The notes beneath the pieces were generated by a model. It did not search any database and was not told the origin of the DNA. It saw nothing but the letters and a program-made list of their open reading frames with translations. From assembly GCF_019972155.1 (NCBI RefSeq), contig NZ_BOVL01000048.1, positions 1 to 64,000 on the forward strand: a DNA stretch of 64,000 nucleotides. Direction: 5' to 3'. A program made the position numbers and the translations under genes. This document shows, piece after piece, positions 53,243 through 62,611 of this stretch. The stretch comes from Bradyrhizobium sp. RD5-C2. GTDB taxonomy: Bacteria > Pseudomonadota > Alphaproteobacteria > Rhizobiales > Xanthobacteraceae. Positions within the stretch are counted from its first letter, which is position 1, and the number at the start of each line of letters is the position of its first letter.

Positions 53243-53713
53243 CTAAGCCGCGCTCTGCGTAGGGTGCCCCGCGGCGTTCCGCGCTTCGATAGCCTTGACT
53301 GAGTTCTCGAAGGCCCTCTCCAGCACGCGCCTGCCGATCGTTCCCAGTACGAGACCGAGCATTCGTCCCTTCAAGTTCTTGCCCTCCCGAATGACGACGA
53401 CGTCTATATCGGTCGTGCCATTTGGCTGACGCGTGAAGGTGTAGGTGTGGCTCGACGCCCCGCCCCACACGTTAGAGTCGGTGGTCGTTAGGACGACGTG
53501 GCTGAGATCAGACCAATCGTAGCGCAGGCGTTCCCAGACCCCGCCGGAGCCCTCCGTGACGTCGGCTGCCGTGTGGCTCTGGCGATGCACCTTAAGGTAC
53601 TCATCGGCGCTATTGCCAAAAAGCCTCGAACGGCCTGGTCCGAAATCGGTAAGCCCGCGGACGTATTGCTCGGGCGTCAACGAGGTTCTCTGATGGAGGT
53701 GAATTGTGGACAT
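53243..53713 (-). CDS. SRPBCC/START-like domain protein
   Basis: 156 aa, ATG at 53713. The helix-grip pattern begins with STIHLHQRTSLTPEQYV, passes a strand rich in ERLRYDWSDLSHVVLTTTDS, and ends in a long amphipathic helix (GRRVLERAFENSVKAIEARN). Members bind hydrophobic ligands or act as cyclases; the ligand is unknown. It follows the NmrA-type gene by 75 bp and may share its transcript. Confidence 0.75.
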   Translation of the reverse strand: MSTIHLHQRTSLTPEQYVRGLTDFGPGRSRLFGNSADEYLKVHRQSHTAADVTEGSGGVWERLRYDWSDLSHVVLTTTDSNVWGGASSHTYTFTRQPNGTTDIDVVVIREGKNLKGRMLGLVLGTIGRRVLERAFENSVKAIEARNAAGHPTQSAA

Positions 53714-53788
53714 GTGTTGCTCCCTGTTGACAGCTTTCTGATACCCCTCGCGATGACTTGGAGGACCAAAGAAGGCGCTAGGCTCGCG

Positions 53789-54742
53789 CTAAGGGTTGGA
53801 GACGAGAGGCTCGGGAGCCTCGCGCGCCTCCAGGGTAGTCGCGGCCCGATGCTGGGTTGAGTTCCGAAAGATCTCGATATTTTCGGCAAGCCATTGCGGT
53901 AGCGTTCTCGGCGACTTGCCGGTCAATATCTCGACGGTCGACGTGGTCTCTCCGAGTGCGGATTCGCGAAACATCTGGTCCAGCCCGACTAGCAAATCGG
54001 CGACCAGTGGCGGGAGGCCGTCAGCCAGCAGCGTGGCTCGCTGTTCCTCGGTCGATCGATGGTTGTAGACGACCGGGCGGCCGAGCAGGTTCGACAGTTG
54101 CTCGGCAACCTGCAGCATGGTCCAGGCCCGTGTCCCGGTCAGATGATAGGCGCGCTGCGACTCCGGGCTGAATTCCTCGAGCAATGCCACGCGTGCCACG
54201 TTGGCGACGTCACGGGTATCGATGAAGTTCACGCGCCCCTCGCCGGCGGCGCCCGCCCAGAAGCCGGCAGCGATTTGACCAGCCGCGCGTTTGAGGATGT
54301 CGACGTATGCCGAGGGCCGCAAGACGGTTGACGCCACCGGCTGCTGAGCCAGATGTGCCTCGATTTGCATATGCCAGGCAAAAGGATTGAGGCGAGATGC
54401 CGGCCCCAAGGCGGAGAGTTTGACAATATGGCGGACGCCGGCAGCTACGGCGGCGTCGATCAACGCGATCTCGTTCGCCACTTGCTGTGGCGACGTACCA
54501 TGCGAAACGAACAGCCGATCGGTATCACGAAGCGCGTTCTCAAGCGTATCCGGCTGTTCGAAATCGACAGCGGCGATGCGGGCACCTCTGGGCAGTTGAG
54601 GCGCGTCGGGCCGCCGGGTCAGTACCGTGATATCGACCGGATCGGAAGCGAGGAGGCTGGCCAGCGTCGAGCCGACGCGACCCGTGGCACCGGCTATGGC
54701 GATCCGCGGCTTGTGCGACACCGGTTGGATTTCCTTGGACAT
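53789..54742 (-). CDS. NmrA-type NAD(P)-binding oxidoreductase
   Basis: 317 aa from the ATG at 54742, behind AAGGGAG; the frame extends to 54871 but through the operator. Atypical SDR with the Rossmann motif IAGATGRVGSTLASLL, VLTRRPDAPQL at the NADP site, and a loop STVLRPSAYVDILKR in place of the YxxxK pair. Similar genes with a divergent TetR act as redox sensors or quinone/electrophile reductases. It faces the TetR gene at 54823 over a two-palindrome operator. Confidence 0.87.
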   Translation of the reverse strand: MSKEIQPVSHKPRIAIAGATGRVGSTLASLLASDPVDITVLTRRPDAPQLPRGARIAAVDFEQPDTLENALRDTDRLFVSHGTSPQQVANEIALIDAAVAAGVRHIVKLSALGPASRLNPFAWHMQIEAHLAQQPVASTVLRPSAYVDILKRAAGQIAAGFWAGAAGEGRVNFIDTRDVANVARVALLEEFSPESQRAYHLTGTRAWTMLQVAEQLSNLLGRPVVYNHRSTEEQRATLLADGLPPLVADLLVGLDQMFRESALGETTSTVEILTGKSPRTLPQWLAENIEIFRNSTQHRAATTLEAREAPEPLVSNP

Positions 54743-54762
54743 AGCGAAATCTCCCTTGTATC

Positions 54763-54802
54763 TTGGAACGGTCGGTCCAAAATACATGGAACGATCGTTC
54801 CA
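54763..54802. promoter_or_regulatory. Twin TetR operators between NmrA-type gene and tetR
   Basis: TGGAACGATCGTTCCA (54787-54802) is a perfect 16-bp palindrome. TTGGAACGGTCGGTCCAA (54763-54780) is a near-perfect version 23 bp away (centre to centre). They sit 21 bp from each divergent start, as expected for a TetR repressor controlling both genes. Confidence 0.75.
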
Positions 54803-54822
54803 AGATGTCAAGTGAGGTGTTG

Positions 54823-55407
54823 ATGAGTGGCAAGCCGCAATTCGATGACGTTGCCGTGATCGCTGCAGCAACCGAGGTTTTCTGGCGCAACGGCTATGCG
54901 GCCGCTGCCATCAGCGATCTGACGGAGGCTACGGGTTTGTCTCGCTCCAGCCTCTATCAGAGATTCCACGACAAAGACGGCTTGTTCCAGGAAGCTCTTG
55001 CAGCCTATACGCAACGCGTTTTGCGGCGCATGAACGCTGTCAAGGCTGACAGCGCGCGTGGGCGATTGAGGGCATTGCTGCGCGCTTTCTTGCCAGACAG
55101 ATCCCGGCCGGCGGGTTGCCTGATCGGGCGAAGTTGTGCCGAGATCTCGGCATTATCTAAAGAAGGACAGGCCGCCACACTGGCTGCGGCGGCACGTCAG
55201 CGCGATATCTTGGCAAGGATTCTGCGTGAAGGCGTCGCGACGGGGGAACTGGCCCAAGGTACCGATATAGATGCAATGGCCTGGCATTACCTCGGCGTGC
55301 TGCAGTCCGTACTGAACTTCCCGCAAGCGGGTGTTGATCCTGGCCTGCTCGATCGCATGATCGACGTCGCCATGGCGGTGTGGTCTGATACTCTTCGCAC
55401 CGATTGA
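54823..55407 (+). CDS. TetR-family repressor
   Basis: 194 aa from the ATG at 54823 (MSGKPQFDD), preceded by a GTGAGG-type site; the ATG at 54805 is an alternative. The N-terminal HTH reads GYAAAAISDLTEATGLSRSSLYQRFHDKDGLF; the C-terminal half has the TetR_C ligand-binding helices with GCLIGRSCAEI. Its divergent partner is the NmrA-type oxidoreductase. Effector unknown, probably an electrophile or quinone. Confidence 0.9.
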   Translation: MSGKPQFDDVAVIAAATEVFWRNGYAAAAISDLTEATGLSRSSLYQRFHDKDGLFQEALAAYTQRVLRRMNAVKADSARGRLRALLRAFLPDRSRPAGCLIGRSCAEISALSKEGQAATLAAAARQRDILARILREGVATGELAQGTDIDAMAWHYLGVLQSVLNFPQAGVDPGLLDRMIDVAMAVWSDTLRTD

Positions 55408-55604
55408 TGACCCGAAAAAGTCAAGGGCTCTTAAATCTTGTTCGCTTGCGAATGCCCACTATCAGCCGACCGCGACCGGACGGGCAGGGTACCTTTGGCG
55501 TCAGAAACGGCCAATCGGAAATGGCATAAAGGATGCAGGACAACTGAGGCTAGGGTCTGCCGCCCACCATAGAGCTTCCGCGGATGGCGGAGAAACCGTC
55601 GTGC

Positions 55605-56165
55605 CTATTTCCCATGCCGCGCTCTCTCGAGCAGCGTCATGCAGGCATCGAGACAGGCTGCCGCGATCGTGCGGCCGAGCGGACTCGGCTTCTTGTTCAA
55701 CAGCCGATGCATCACTACGCCGTGCAGCATCATCATGACCGGATAGGCAACGTGCGCGGCCCTGCTTTCATCGACGCCGGCGCGCACGAGATGGCTGGTA
55801 TATCGTGCGATCTCGCTGCCCTGCGCATCTGTTGTGACGCGTTCCATCCAGCCACGTCCGTAGAGCAGTTCATAGTCGCGGGGGTGGCTCGTGCCGAACT
55901 CAAGGTGTCGTACACAGGCATCGCGGAAGTCGCGCGATTTCCCCAGGTAGCCTGAGAAGCGCTGAAAGGCGAGCGCGCGCAAGGCTGTCAGCAGCGCCTC
56001 CCGATCGGCGTAATAACTATAGACCGTCGGCGTCGTGGTGCCTGCCTCGGCCGCCACGCCGCGGATCGTCACGGCCTCCTCGCCACCGGACTGCCAAAGG
56101 GCGTCGGCGGCCTTCAAGATTCTGTGAGGTAGCTCCGGATCAGCGGTTCTCGGCATTGGCTCCAT
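55605..56165 (-). CDS. TetR-family regulator
   Basis: 186 aa from the ATG at 56165; the frame extends upstream but across the operator region. HTH: AVTIRGVAAEAGTTTPTVYSYYADREALL, then TetR_C helices with HPRDYELLYGRGW. It is divergent from a DUF2798 membrane protein and probably controls it and itself. A decayed copy of its 5' end lies at 57880-58054. Confidence 0.87.
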   Translation of the reverse strand: MEPMPRTADPELPHRILKAADALWQSGGEEAVTIRGVAAEAGTTTPTVYSYYADREALLTALRALAFQRFSGYLGKSRDFRDACVRHLEFGTSHPRDYELLYGRGWMERVTTDAQGSEIARYTSHLVRAGVDESRAAHVAYPVMMMLHGVVMHRLLNKKPSPLGRTIAAACLDACMTLLERARHGK

Positions 56166-56175
56166 TGCTTTTACA

Positions 56176-56198
56176 TCGTATAAGTTATACGTCGTCCA
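56176..56198. promoter_or_regulatory. TetR operator candidate GTATAAGTTATAC
   Basis: GTATAAGTTATAC is a perfect palindrome between the TetR gene and the DUF2798 gene. The same motif is found at the decayed tetR copy (58032-58044), where TACGTCGTATAA is repeated in tandem. Confidence 0.55.
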
Positions 56199-56228
56199 AT
56201 TAATAAACCCGTTTCCAGGAGCAAGCAA

Positions 56229-56465
56229 ATGGTCCTTCCCCCGAAACTGATCGGACCCGCGATTTCCATGATCACCGGCCTGATCACCTCGACCAGCATG
56301 TCGTTCGTTGGTCTTGCTATGAACTACGGCTTTCAACCCGATTTCGCCGTGCGCTGGCTGAGGGCCGCGGCAACGAGCTACGTCGTGATCGTGCCGATGC
56401 TGGTGATCGTCATCCCTCGGATACAGCGCTTCGTCATGCGGCAGGCCGGAATGCCACCGCGTTGA
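56229..56465 (+). CDS. DUF2798 membrane protein
   Basis: 78 aa, ATG at 56229. Two predicted transmembrane helices with MITGLITSTSMSFVGLAMNY and YVVIVPMLVIVIPRI, the standard DUF2798 shape. Function unknown; a TetR-controlled neighbour of NAD(P)-binding oxidoreductases in several genomes as far as I recall. It precedes the SDR gene by 67 bp. Confidence 0.85.
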   Translation: MVLPPKLIGPAISMITGLITSTSMSFVGLAMNYGFQPDFAVRWLRAAATSYVVIVPMLVIVIPRIQRFVMRQAGMPPR

Positions 56466-56532
56466 GCTGCAGAAAACGAAGACCCGAACGACCACTCGTT
56501 CACCACTATGAACGCAACCCTAGGCCAGCAAC

Positions 56533-57450
56533 ATGACGACGAAACAGAAACACGACAGCCCGATTCTCGTGACCGGAGCAGCCGGCGCCGTCGGCGGCAT
56601 CGGCCGCAGTCTTACCCAGTTACTTCTGACAAAAGGACATAAGGTGCGCGCCTTGGTTCGGCGCGAAGACAAGCGGGCCGAGGCCTTACGGCAGCTCGGC
56701 GCAGAGGTCGTAAATGGCGACCTGACGGACCTCGCCTCGATGCACCGCGCCATCGAAGGTTGCCGGCGTATCTATTTCGGTATGTCTGTCTCGGCGGCGT
56801 ACCTGGAAGCCACGATCAACACGGCAGCGGTGGCGCGGCACCACGGCGTTGAGGCGTTCGTGAACATGTCGCAGATGACGGTTTCGCAGATGAGCATCAG
56901 CGAGACCACCGACAGCCCGCAGCACAAGCTGCACTGGCTGGCGGAGCAGGCCCTGTCCTGGTCCGGACTGCCGGTCGTCACGGTGCGGCCGACAGTGTTC
57001 CTCGAGGGTTTCTTTCTTACGCTCGCCGCCGCCGGCGTGCGGGCCTCCGACGAGTTGGCACTGCCGATGGGCGGCGGCAAGACCTCGCCGATCTCGGCGG
57101 TCGATGTAGCGCGTGCGGTCGCGGCGATCCTCGATGACCCAACACCGCATATCGGACAAGTCTACGATCTCACGGGGCCCGAATCCGCCGATCTGGAGCA
57201 CTATGCGCGCGCGTACTCCGAGGCGCTCGGCAGGCCCATCCGATATCGCGACGTCCCACTTCCGGCGTGGAGCGAGGGTCTTCGAAAGGCGAGGTTTCCT
57301 GAGCACGTCGTCAGCCATCTCTCGGCCATAACCGAGTTGAACAGGCAGGGGCGTTACGACCGCATGACGAATACCTTGCGCAAGCTCACCGGCGAAGCTC
57401 CAATGAACATGGGGGATTTCGTCAAGCTCCATGCCGCCGAATTCAAGTAG
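56533..57450 (+). CDS. NmrA-type NAD(P)-binding oxidoreductase (second)
   Basis: 305 aa, ATG at 56533. Rossmann motif ILVTGAAGAVGGIGRSL, NADP-site VRALVRREDKRAEAL, and NGDLTDLASMHRAI follow the NmrA/atypical SDR plan, with TVRPTVFLEGFF as the substrate loop. Catalysis cannot be deduced. It follows the DUF2798 gene and may be controlled by the divergent TetR. Confidence 0.87.
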   Translation: MTTKQKHDSPILVTGAAGAVGGIGRSLTQLLLTKGHKVRALVRREDKRAEALRQLGAEVVNGDLTDLASMHRAIEGCRRIYFGMSVSAAYLEATINTAAVARHHGVEAFVNMSQMTVSQMSISETTDSPQHKLHWLAEQALSWSGLPVVTVRPTVFLEGFFLTLAAAGVRASDELALPMGGGKTSPISAVDVARAVAAILDDPTPHIGQVYDLTGPESADLEHYARAYSEALGRPIRYRDVPLPAWSEGLRKARFPEHVVSHLSAITELNRQGRYDRMTNTLRKLTGEAPMNMGDFVKLHAAEFK

Positions 57451-57660
57451 CATGGAGTGGCGCTTTGATGAAGCGCTCGGCACAGACCGCAAGCAGAATC
57501 CGACCGTTGGGGCGCCCGGATGTTCTGCGTTGGATCGAGGCTGCGCAATGGCTCGGCCGACCGGAATTCCAGCGCTTAGCCAGCTCACGGTCACGCGCTT
57601 TCTTCGGTCTGACGCAAAGCGTACCGGAGCAATCCCGAGGCGGGTAGTCCAATGAGACCC

Positions 57661-57810
57661 ATGAGCGAATGGCAGCCGCCTCTGGCGCGCTTCGTGCTGC
57701 TGCTCTTGTTGGGCGGCTGTGGGGAAGCGGACCAGATGGGCGGAGCGGGAGTGTCGTTCTTTGGATGCCCGCAGTTCGGTACTCAAGACATTTTCGGACG
57801 ATCAAAATAA
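57661..57810 (+). CDS. Possible small lipoprotein
   Basis: 49 codons from the ATG at 57661: MSEWQPPLARFVLLLLLGGC is a hydrophobic leader followed by an LGGC lipobox-like site, then a short glycine-rich tail. The charge pattern is weak, with a single Arg before the hydrophobic run, and it lies in a region of decayed DNA, so it could be chance. Confidence 0.25.
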   Translation: MSEWQPPLARFVLLLLLGGCGEADQMGGAGVSFFGCPQFGTQDIFGRSK

Positions 57811-57879
57811 TAAGCTGGTGACCTTTACTCTTAAATACTCGAGTTCGCTTGAGGCAGGCAGAAAATCCCGCGCGTGGTT

Positions 57880-58054
57880 TGGTCGGAGCCGGTGCCGAAC
57901 CCCGCCAACGCCACGGATCGTCACCGCCTCCTCGTCGTCCGACCGCCATCGGGCGTCGGTGGCCTTCAACATCCTGTGAGCAGAGCCCCCTGATCGCCGC
58001 CGTGCGGCATCAGCGCTTGCTTTTACGTCGTATAAGTTATACGTCGTATAAATA
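57880..58054 (-). pseudogene. Decayed duplicate of the tetR 5' end and promoter
   Basis: The minus strand reads YTTYNLYDVKA then HRMLKATDARW and EEAVTIRGVGG, against YTTYNLYDVKA, HRILKAADALW and EEAVTIRGVAA of the region at 56165-56200. The copy keeps the GTATAAGTTATAC promoter palindrome and breaks off after about 50 codons. Confidence 0.75.
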
Positions 58055-58124
58055 ACAATCGGCTCCCGGGAAAGCGCCAGCGGAGGGATGAGCAACTCAG
58101 CCCCTTCCATGACAGGACAACACA

Positions 58125-59306
58125 ATGAACGTTCCAGGATTATGGATTGCGGGCCTGTCTGCAGCCGTGCTTGCGGTATCAGGCACCTATCTATGGCGCG
58201 AAGGCATTCCGTCCAGCGTCATGAAGCCGGCCGCGAATACCGCGCCGGCGTGGCCGGTGCCCGTGACGGCCGGCGTGGTGAAGGATCAGGACTTCGCGAT
58301 TTCGCGCGTGGGACTCGGCACGGTCCAAGCCTACAACACCGTGACCGTAAAAGTGCGCGTCGATGGTGAGGTGCAAAAGATCGCCTTTCGCGAAGGCCAG
58401 GATGTACAGGTCGGCGACCTGATCGCGCAGATCGATCCGCGCCCCTATCAGGCGCAACTGCATCAGGCCGAGGCCGACAAGGCGCGCGACGAAGCACTGC
58501 TCGCCAATGCCAGGCTTGATTTGGAGCGCTACAGCAAGCTCGTGGTCAAGGAGTTCGCCACCCGCCAGAGCGTCGATACCCAGGAAGCTCTGGTCGCGCA
58601 GTATCAGGCTGCGATCGCGCGTGATCAGGCGGTGATCGACAATGCGCGCGTGCAGCTGGGATATACGACGATCGTCTCGCCGCTCTCCGGCCGCACCGGC
58701 ATCCGCCTGATCGACCAGGGCAACATTGTTCATGCCTCCGATTCGGGCGGACTTGTCGTCGTCACACAAGTAGCGCCGATCGGCGTGATCTTCACCTTGC
58801 CGCAGAAATATCTCCCGGAGATCATCGATGCGATGCGGGGCGGGGCGCTTGTCGTATCGGCGTATGATCAGGACGACCGCATCAAGCTTGCCGAAGGCCG
58901 TCTCGAGCTGATCGACAACCAGATCGATCAAGGCACCGGCTCGATCCGCCTGAAAGCGATCTTTTCAAATCTCGACGGACGGCTTTGGCCCGGTCAATTC
59001 GTCAGCGCCCGCCTGCTGCTCGGCGTCCGCCGCGGACCGGTCGTGCCGGAATCCGCGCTGCAATCGGGGCCTAACGGCAGCTACGCGTTCTTCGTCCGGC
59101 AGGATTCCACGGTCGAAACCCGTCCGGTACGGATCGCCGCCAGCCGCAACGGCGAGGCGCTGATCGAGAGCGGCCTTGCTGCCGGTGAAACCATCGTTCT
59201 GGACGGTCACTACAAGCTCCGGCCCGGCACGCGCATCGCACCCGTTCCCTCGCCGGCGGCTCCTGCGAAAGAACGCACCGCCTCCAGCGCACAAGGCCGG
59301 GAATAA
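58125..59306 (+). CDS. RND efflux periplasmic adaptor (MdtA-like membrane fusion protein)
   Basis: 393 aa, ATG at 58125. One N-terminal hydrophobic segment anchors it; then barrel-sandwich (VKVRVDGEVQKIAFREGQDV), coiled-coil hairpin (about 95-170), second half-motif and beta-barrel, ending in the membrane-proximal domain. It carries the MdtA-type block TIVSPLSGRTGIRLIDQGN. It couples the pump that follows to an outer-membrane channel. The pump gene starts eight bases downstream. Confidence 0.9.
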   Translation: MNVPGLWIAGLSAAVLAVSGTYLWREGIPSSVMKPAANTAPAWPVPVTAGVVKDQDFAISRVGLGTVQAYNTVTVKVRVDGEVQKIAFREGQDVQVGDLIAQIDPRPYQAQLHQAEADKARDEALLANARLDLERYSKLVVKEFATRQSVDTQEALVAQYQAAIARDQAVIDNARVQLGYTTIVSPLSGRTGIRLIDQGNIVHASDSGGLVVVTQVAPIGVIFTLPQKYLPEIIDAMRGGALVVSAYDQDDRIKLAEGRLELIDNQIDQGTGSIRLKAIFSNLDGRLWPGQFVSARLLLGVRRGPVVPESALQSGPNGSYAFFVRQDSTVETRPVRIAASRNGEALIESGLAAGETIVLDGHYKLRPGTRIAPVPSPAAPAKERTASSAQGRE

Positions 59307-59314
59307 GGCGGCGC

Positions 59315-62300
59315 ATGATGAATATTTCCGAACCCTTTATCCGACGTCCGATCGCAACTGCGCTGGCGATGTCGGGCCTCGCAATGGTCGGCCTCGTCGC
59401 CTATTTGCTTTTGCCGGTCGCGCCGCTGCCGCAGGTCGACTTTCCCACCATTCAGGTGACGGCCCAGTTGCCAGGCACGAGCCCGGAGACGATGGCGTCC
59501 TCGGTCGCAAGCCCGCTGGAACGGCAGTTGGCGCAGATGTCCGGCGTAGCCCAGCTCACCTCCGTGAGCGGCATCGGAATATCGGTGATCTCGATCCAGT
59601 TCAACCTTGACCGCAATATCGATGCCGCCGGGCAGGACGTGCAGGCCGCGATCAACGCCGCCGGTGGGCAATTGCCGAAGAACCTGCCGTCACCGCCGAC
59701 CTATCGGAAAACCAATCCGTCTGACCCGCCGGTGATGGTGCTAGCGATGACATCGGACACCCTGCCGATGACGACGGTCAGCGACCTTGCCGACAACATC
59801 TTCGCGCAGCAACTTTCCCAGGTCGACGGAGTCGGCACCGTGCTGATCGCCGGCGCGCTGAAGCCCGCCGTGCGCGTCGAAGCCAATCCGCTCGAACTCG
59901 CTGGCCGCAGCCTGAGCCTGGAGGATCTGCGGGCGGCGATCGCGAGCGCCACGCTCAATGCTCCCAAGGGCACGCTGAACGGCGAGCGCCAGGGCGCAAC
60001 GATTGAGAACAACGATCAGTTATTCAATGCCGCCGGCTATCGGCAGGTTATCGTTGCCTGGCGCAACGGTTCGCCCGTGCGGCTCGGCGACGTCAGCTCC
60101 GTGGTGGATGGCGCCGAAAACATTCGCGGGTCCGGCACCTTCAATGGACAACCGTCGGCCGTCCTCATCATTCAACGGCAACCCGGCGTCAACGTCATCG
60201 ACACAGTCGAGCACATCAAGGCGGCGTTGCCGCGACTGAAGGCGGCAATCCCGTCGGCCGTCGACGTCCATATCGTTACCGATCGCACCCAGACCATCCG
60301 CGCCTCGGTCGAAGAGGTTCAGTTCACGCTGATGCTCACCATCGCGCTGGTGGTCATGGTGATCTTTTTGTTCCTGCGCAACGGCTGGGCCACCGTGATC
60401 CCCGGCATCACTGTTCCGCTGTCGCTGGTCGGCACATTCGCGGTGATGTATGTCCTTGGCTACAGCCTCGACAACCTCTCACTGATGGCATTGACCATCG
60501 CGACAGGATTCGTCGTCGACGACGCGATCGTGATGGTTGAGAATGTGGCGCGGTACCTGGAGCAGGGCTACTCGCCGCTTGAGGCTGCGCTGAAGGGTTC
60601 GCGCGAAATCGGCTTCACCATCATCTCGATGAGCCTGTCTCTGATCGCGGTGTTCATTCCGGTATTGCTGATGGGCGGCATCATCGGGCGGCTGTTCCGC
60701 GAATTTGCCGTCACGGTGAGCGTGGCAATCCTGGTGTCGACCGTCATCTCGCTGACACTGACGCCGATGATGTGTGCGCAGCTGTTGCAGGACGAGACGG
60801 GCAAGCGGCACGGCCGGCTCTATGCGCTGAGCGAGAAGTTCTTCGATGGCATGCTCGCGGCTTACGAGGCGGGCCTGCGCTGGGTGCTGCGTCACCACCG
60901 GCTCACGCTGACTGCGACCATCGCGACCATCATCCTGACCGGCTATCTTTATGTGCTGATTCCGAAGGGTTTCTTCCCGCAGCAGGATACCGGATTCATC
61001 GTGGCCGTATCGGAATCCTCACAGGACGTTTCCTATCCGGCCATGATGGAGCGGCAGTCGCAACTGGTACGCGTTCTTATGGCTGATCCCGGTATCGACG
61101 GCGTGATGTCGGCGGTCGGTGCCGGCACCGTTAACCAGACCGTGAACAACGCCCGCATGTTCATCAATCTCAAGCCGCGCGACCGGCGCGCTGCCAGCGC
61201 GAGCCAGATCATTGACCGGCTGCGGCCAAAACTTGCTGCCGTGCAGGGCATCGCCCTGTTCATGCAAGCGTCGCAGGACATTAATGTCGGAGGACGCGCG
61301 AGCCGCACGCAGTACCAATTTACGCTGCAGGATAGCGACCTCGACGAGCTCGATCACTGGGCGCCGATCCTGCTTCGATCCTTGCAAGGAATTCCATTGC
61401 TGCTCGACGTCGCGACAGACCAGCAGATCGCTGGTCCGACCCTGCGACTGGAGATCAATCGAGATACGGCGTCTCGGCTCGGCGTCGCCACGCAGGCGAT
61501 CGACGACACGCTCTACGATGCGTTCGGGCAGCGTAAGGTCGCGCAATACTTCACGCAGCAGAACAGTTACTGGGTGATCCTGGAAGTCGACCCGCAATTC
61601 CAGCTTGATCCCAACGCGCTCGACCTGATCTACGTGCCATCCAGCAGCGGGCGGCAGGTACCGCTGAGCGCACTGGTCGAGCAAAAGCGCACCGTGCGCT
61701 CGCTATCGGTCAGCCATCAGAGCCAGTTCCCGGCGATCACGCTGTCGTTCAACCTGGCCGCAGGTACTGCGCTCGGAGAGGCGGTCGAGGCGATCGAGAA
61801 GGCAAAGCGAGACCTCAACGTCCCGGCCACCCTGATCACCTCGTTCCAGGGCAACGCTCAGGCGTTTCAGGATTCGCTCAAGACCCAGCCGCTCCTGATC
61901 TTCGCGGCGCTGATCGCGGTTTATATCATCCTGGGTGCGCTCTATGAGAGCCTGATCCATCCAATCACGATCCTTTCGACGATCCCTTCGGCCGGCGTCG
62001 GTGCGCTTCTCATCCTGATGGCGTTCAACCTCGAGCTCAGCGTCATCGCGCTGATCGGCATCATCCTGTTGATCGGCATCGTCAAGAAGAACGCCATCAT
62101 GATGATCGATTTTGCAATCCATGCCGAGCAGACCGAGGCTATGGAGCCGGAGCAGGCGATCTTCCAGGCGGCGCTAAAGCGTTTCCGCCCGATCATGATG
62201 ACGACGTTCGCGGCATTGCTCGGTGCCCTGCCGCTTGCGCTCGGGCACGGGACCGGCGCCGAGATCCGCCAGCCGCTCGGATACGCGATCGTTGGCGGCC

Positions 62301-62428
62301 TGCTGGTGTCGCAATTCCTCACGCTTTACACGACGCCGGTGGTCTACCTCGCGCTGCACCGCTTCAGCTGCAGCCGAGCCCGCAAAATCATTCCACATTC
62401 CGGCGAAGCGGCGATTGCGGCTGAATGA
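59315..62428 (+). CDS. RND efflux transporter (MdtB/MdtC/MuxB-like)
   Basis: 1037 aa, ATG at 59315 or the next codon. Twelve transmembrane segments and two large periplasmic loops; motifs DVQAAINAAGGQLPKNLPSPP in the docking region, GFVVDDAIVMVEN in TM4 (proton-relay Asp pair) and GIVKKNAIMMIDFA in the second half mark the RND multidrug subfamily. It exports amphiphilic compounds by proton antiport. It is operonic with the adaptor; no outer-membrane factor gene is adjacent. Confidence 0.93.
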   Translation: MMNISEPFIRRPIATALAMSGLAMVGLVAYLLLPVAPLPQVDFPTIQVTAQLPGTSPETMASSVASPLERQLAQMSGVAQLTSVSGIGISVISIQFNLDRNIDAAGQDVQAAINAAGGQLPKNLPSPPTYRKTNPSDPPVMVLAMTSDTLPMTTVSDLADNIFAQQLSQVDGVGTVLIAGALKPAVRVEANPLELAGRSLSLEDLRAAIASATLNAPKGTLNGERQGATIENNDQLFNAAGYRQVIVAWRNGSPVRLGDVSSVVDGAENIRGSGTFNGQPSAVLIIQRQPGVNVIDTVEHIKAALPRLKAAIPSAVDVHIVTDRTQTIRASVEEVQFTLMLTIALVVMVIFLFLRNGWATVIPGITVPLSLVGTFAVMYVLGYSLDNLSLMALTIATGFVVDDAIVMVENVARYLEQGYSPLEAALKGSREIGFTIISMSLSLIAVFIPVLLMGGIIGRLFREFAVTVSVAILVSTVISLTLTPMMCAQLLQDETGKRHGRLYALSEKFFDGMLAAYEAGLRWVLRHHRLTLTATIATIILTGYLYVLIPKGFFPQQDTGFIVAVSESSQDVSYPAMMERQSQLVRVLMADPGIDGVMSAVGAGTVNQTVNNARMFINLKPRDRRAASASQIIDRLRPKLAAVQGIALFMQASQDINVGGRASRTQYQFTLQDSDLDELDHWAPILLRSLQGIPLLLDVATDQQIAGPTLRLEINRDTASRLGVATQAIDDTLYDAFGQRKVAQYFTQQNSYWVILEVDPQFQLDPNALDLIYVPSSSGRQVPLSALVEQKRTVRSLSVSHQSQFPAITLSFNLAAGTALGEAVEAIEKAKRDLNVPATLITSFQGNAQAFQDSLKTQPLLIFAALIAVYIILGALYESLIHPITILSTIPSAGVGALLILMAFNLELSVIALIGIILLIGIVKKNAIMMIDFAIHAEQTEAMEPEQAIFQAALKRFRPIMMTTFAALLGALPLALGHGTGAEIRQPLGYAIVGGLLVSQFLTLYTTPVVYLALHRFSCSRARKIIPHSGEAAIAAE

Positions 62429-62611
62429 GATGTTTGTCAATCGGCGCGCTTGCTTGAGGCAAAAAATGAAGCGGCGTGCCGACTTTTATGGAATGGGTGG
62501 CTAGTTCGCGGTCGCGAGCGTTCACGACGTTGAGTTTGGCTTAGGGCCCAGGAGCGCCGCTGACCGAGCGTCCGGTTCTGGCGGGCCAAACCGCGATCGC
62601 CTAAGGCTAAC

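Noticed and set aside
53789..54871. Longer NmrA-type protein beginning at 54871
   Set aside because: The extra 43 residues would be encoded across the two TetR operators and part of the divergent tetR; the ATG at 54742 has a good ribosome site.
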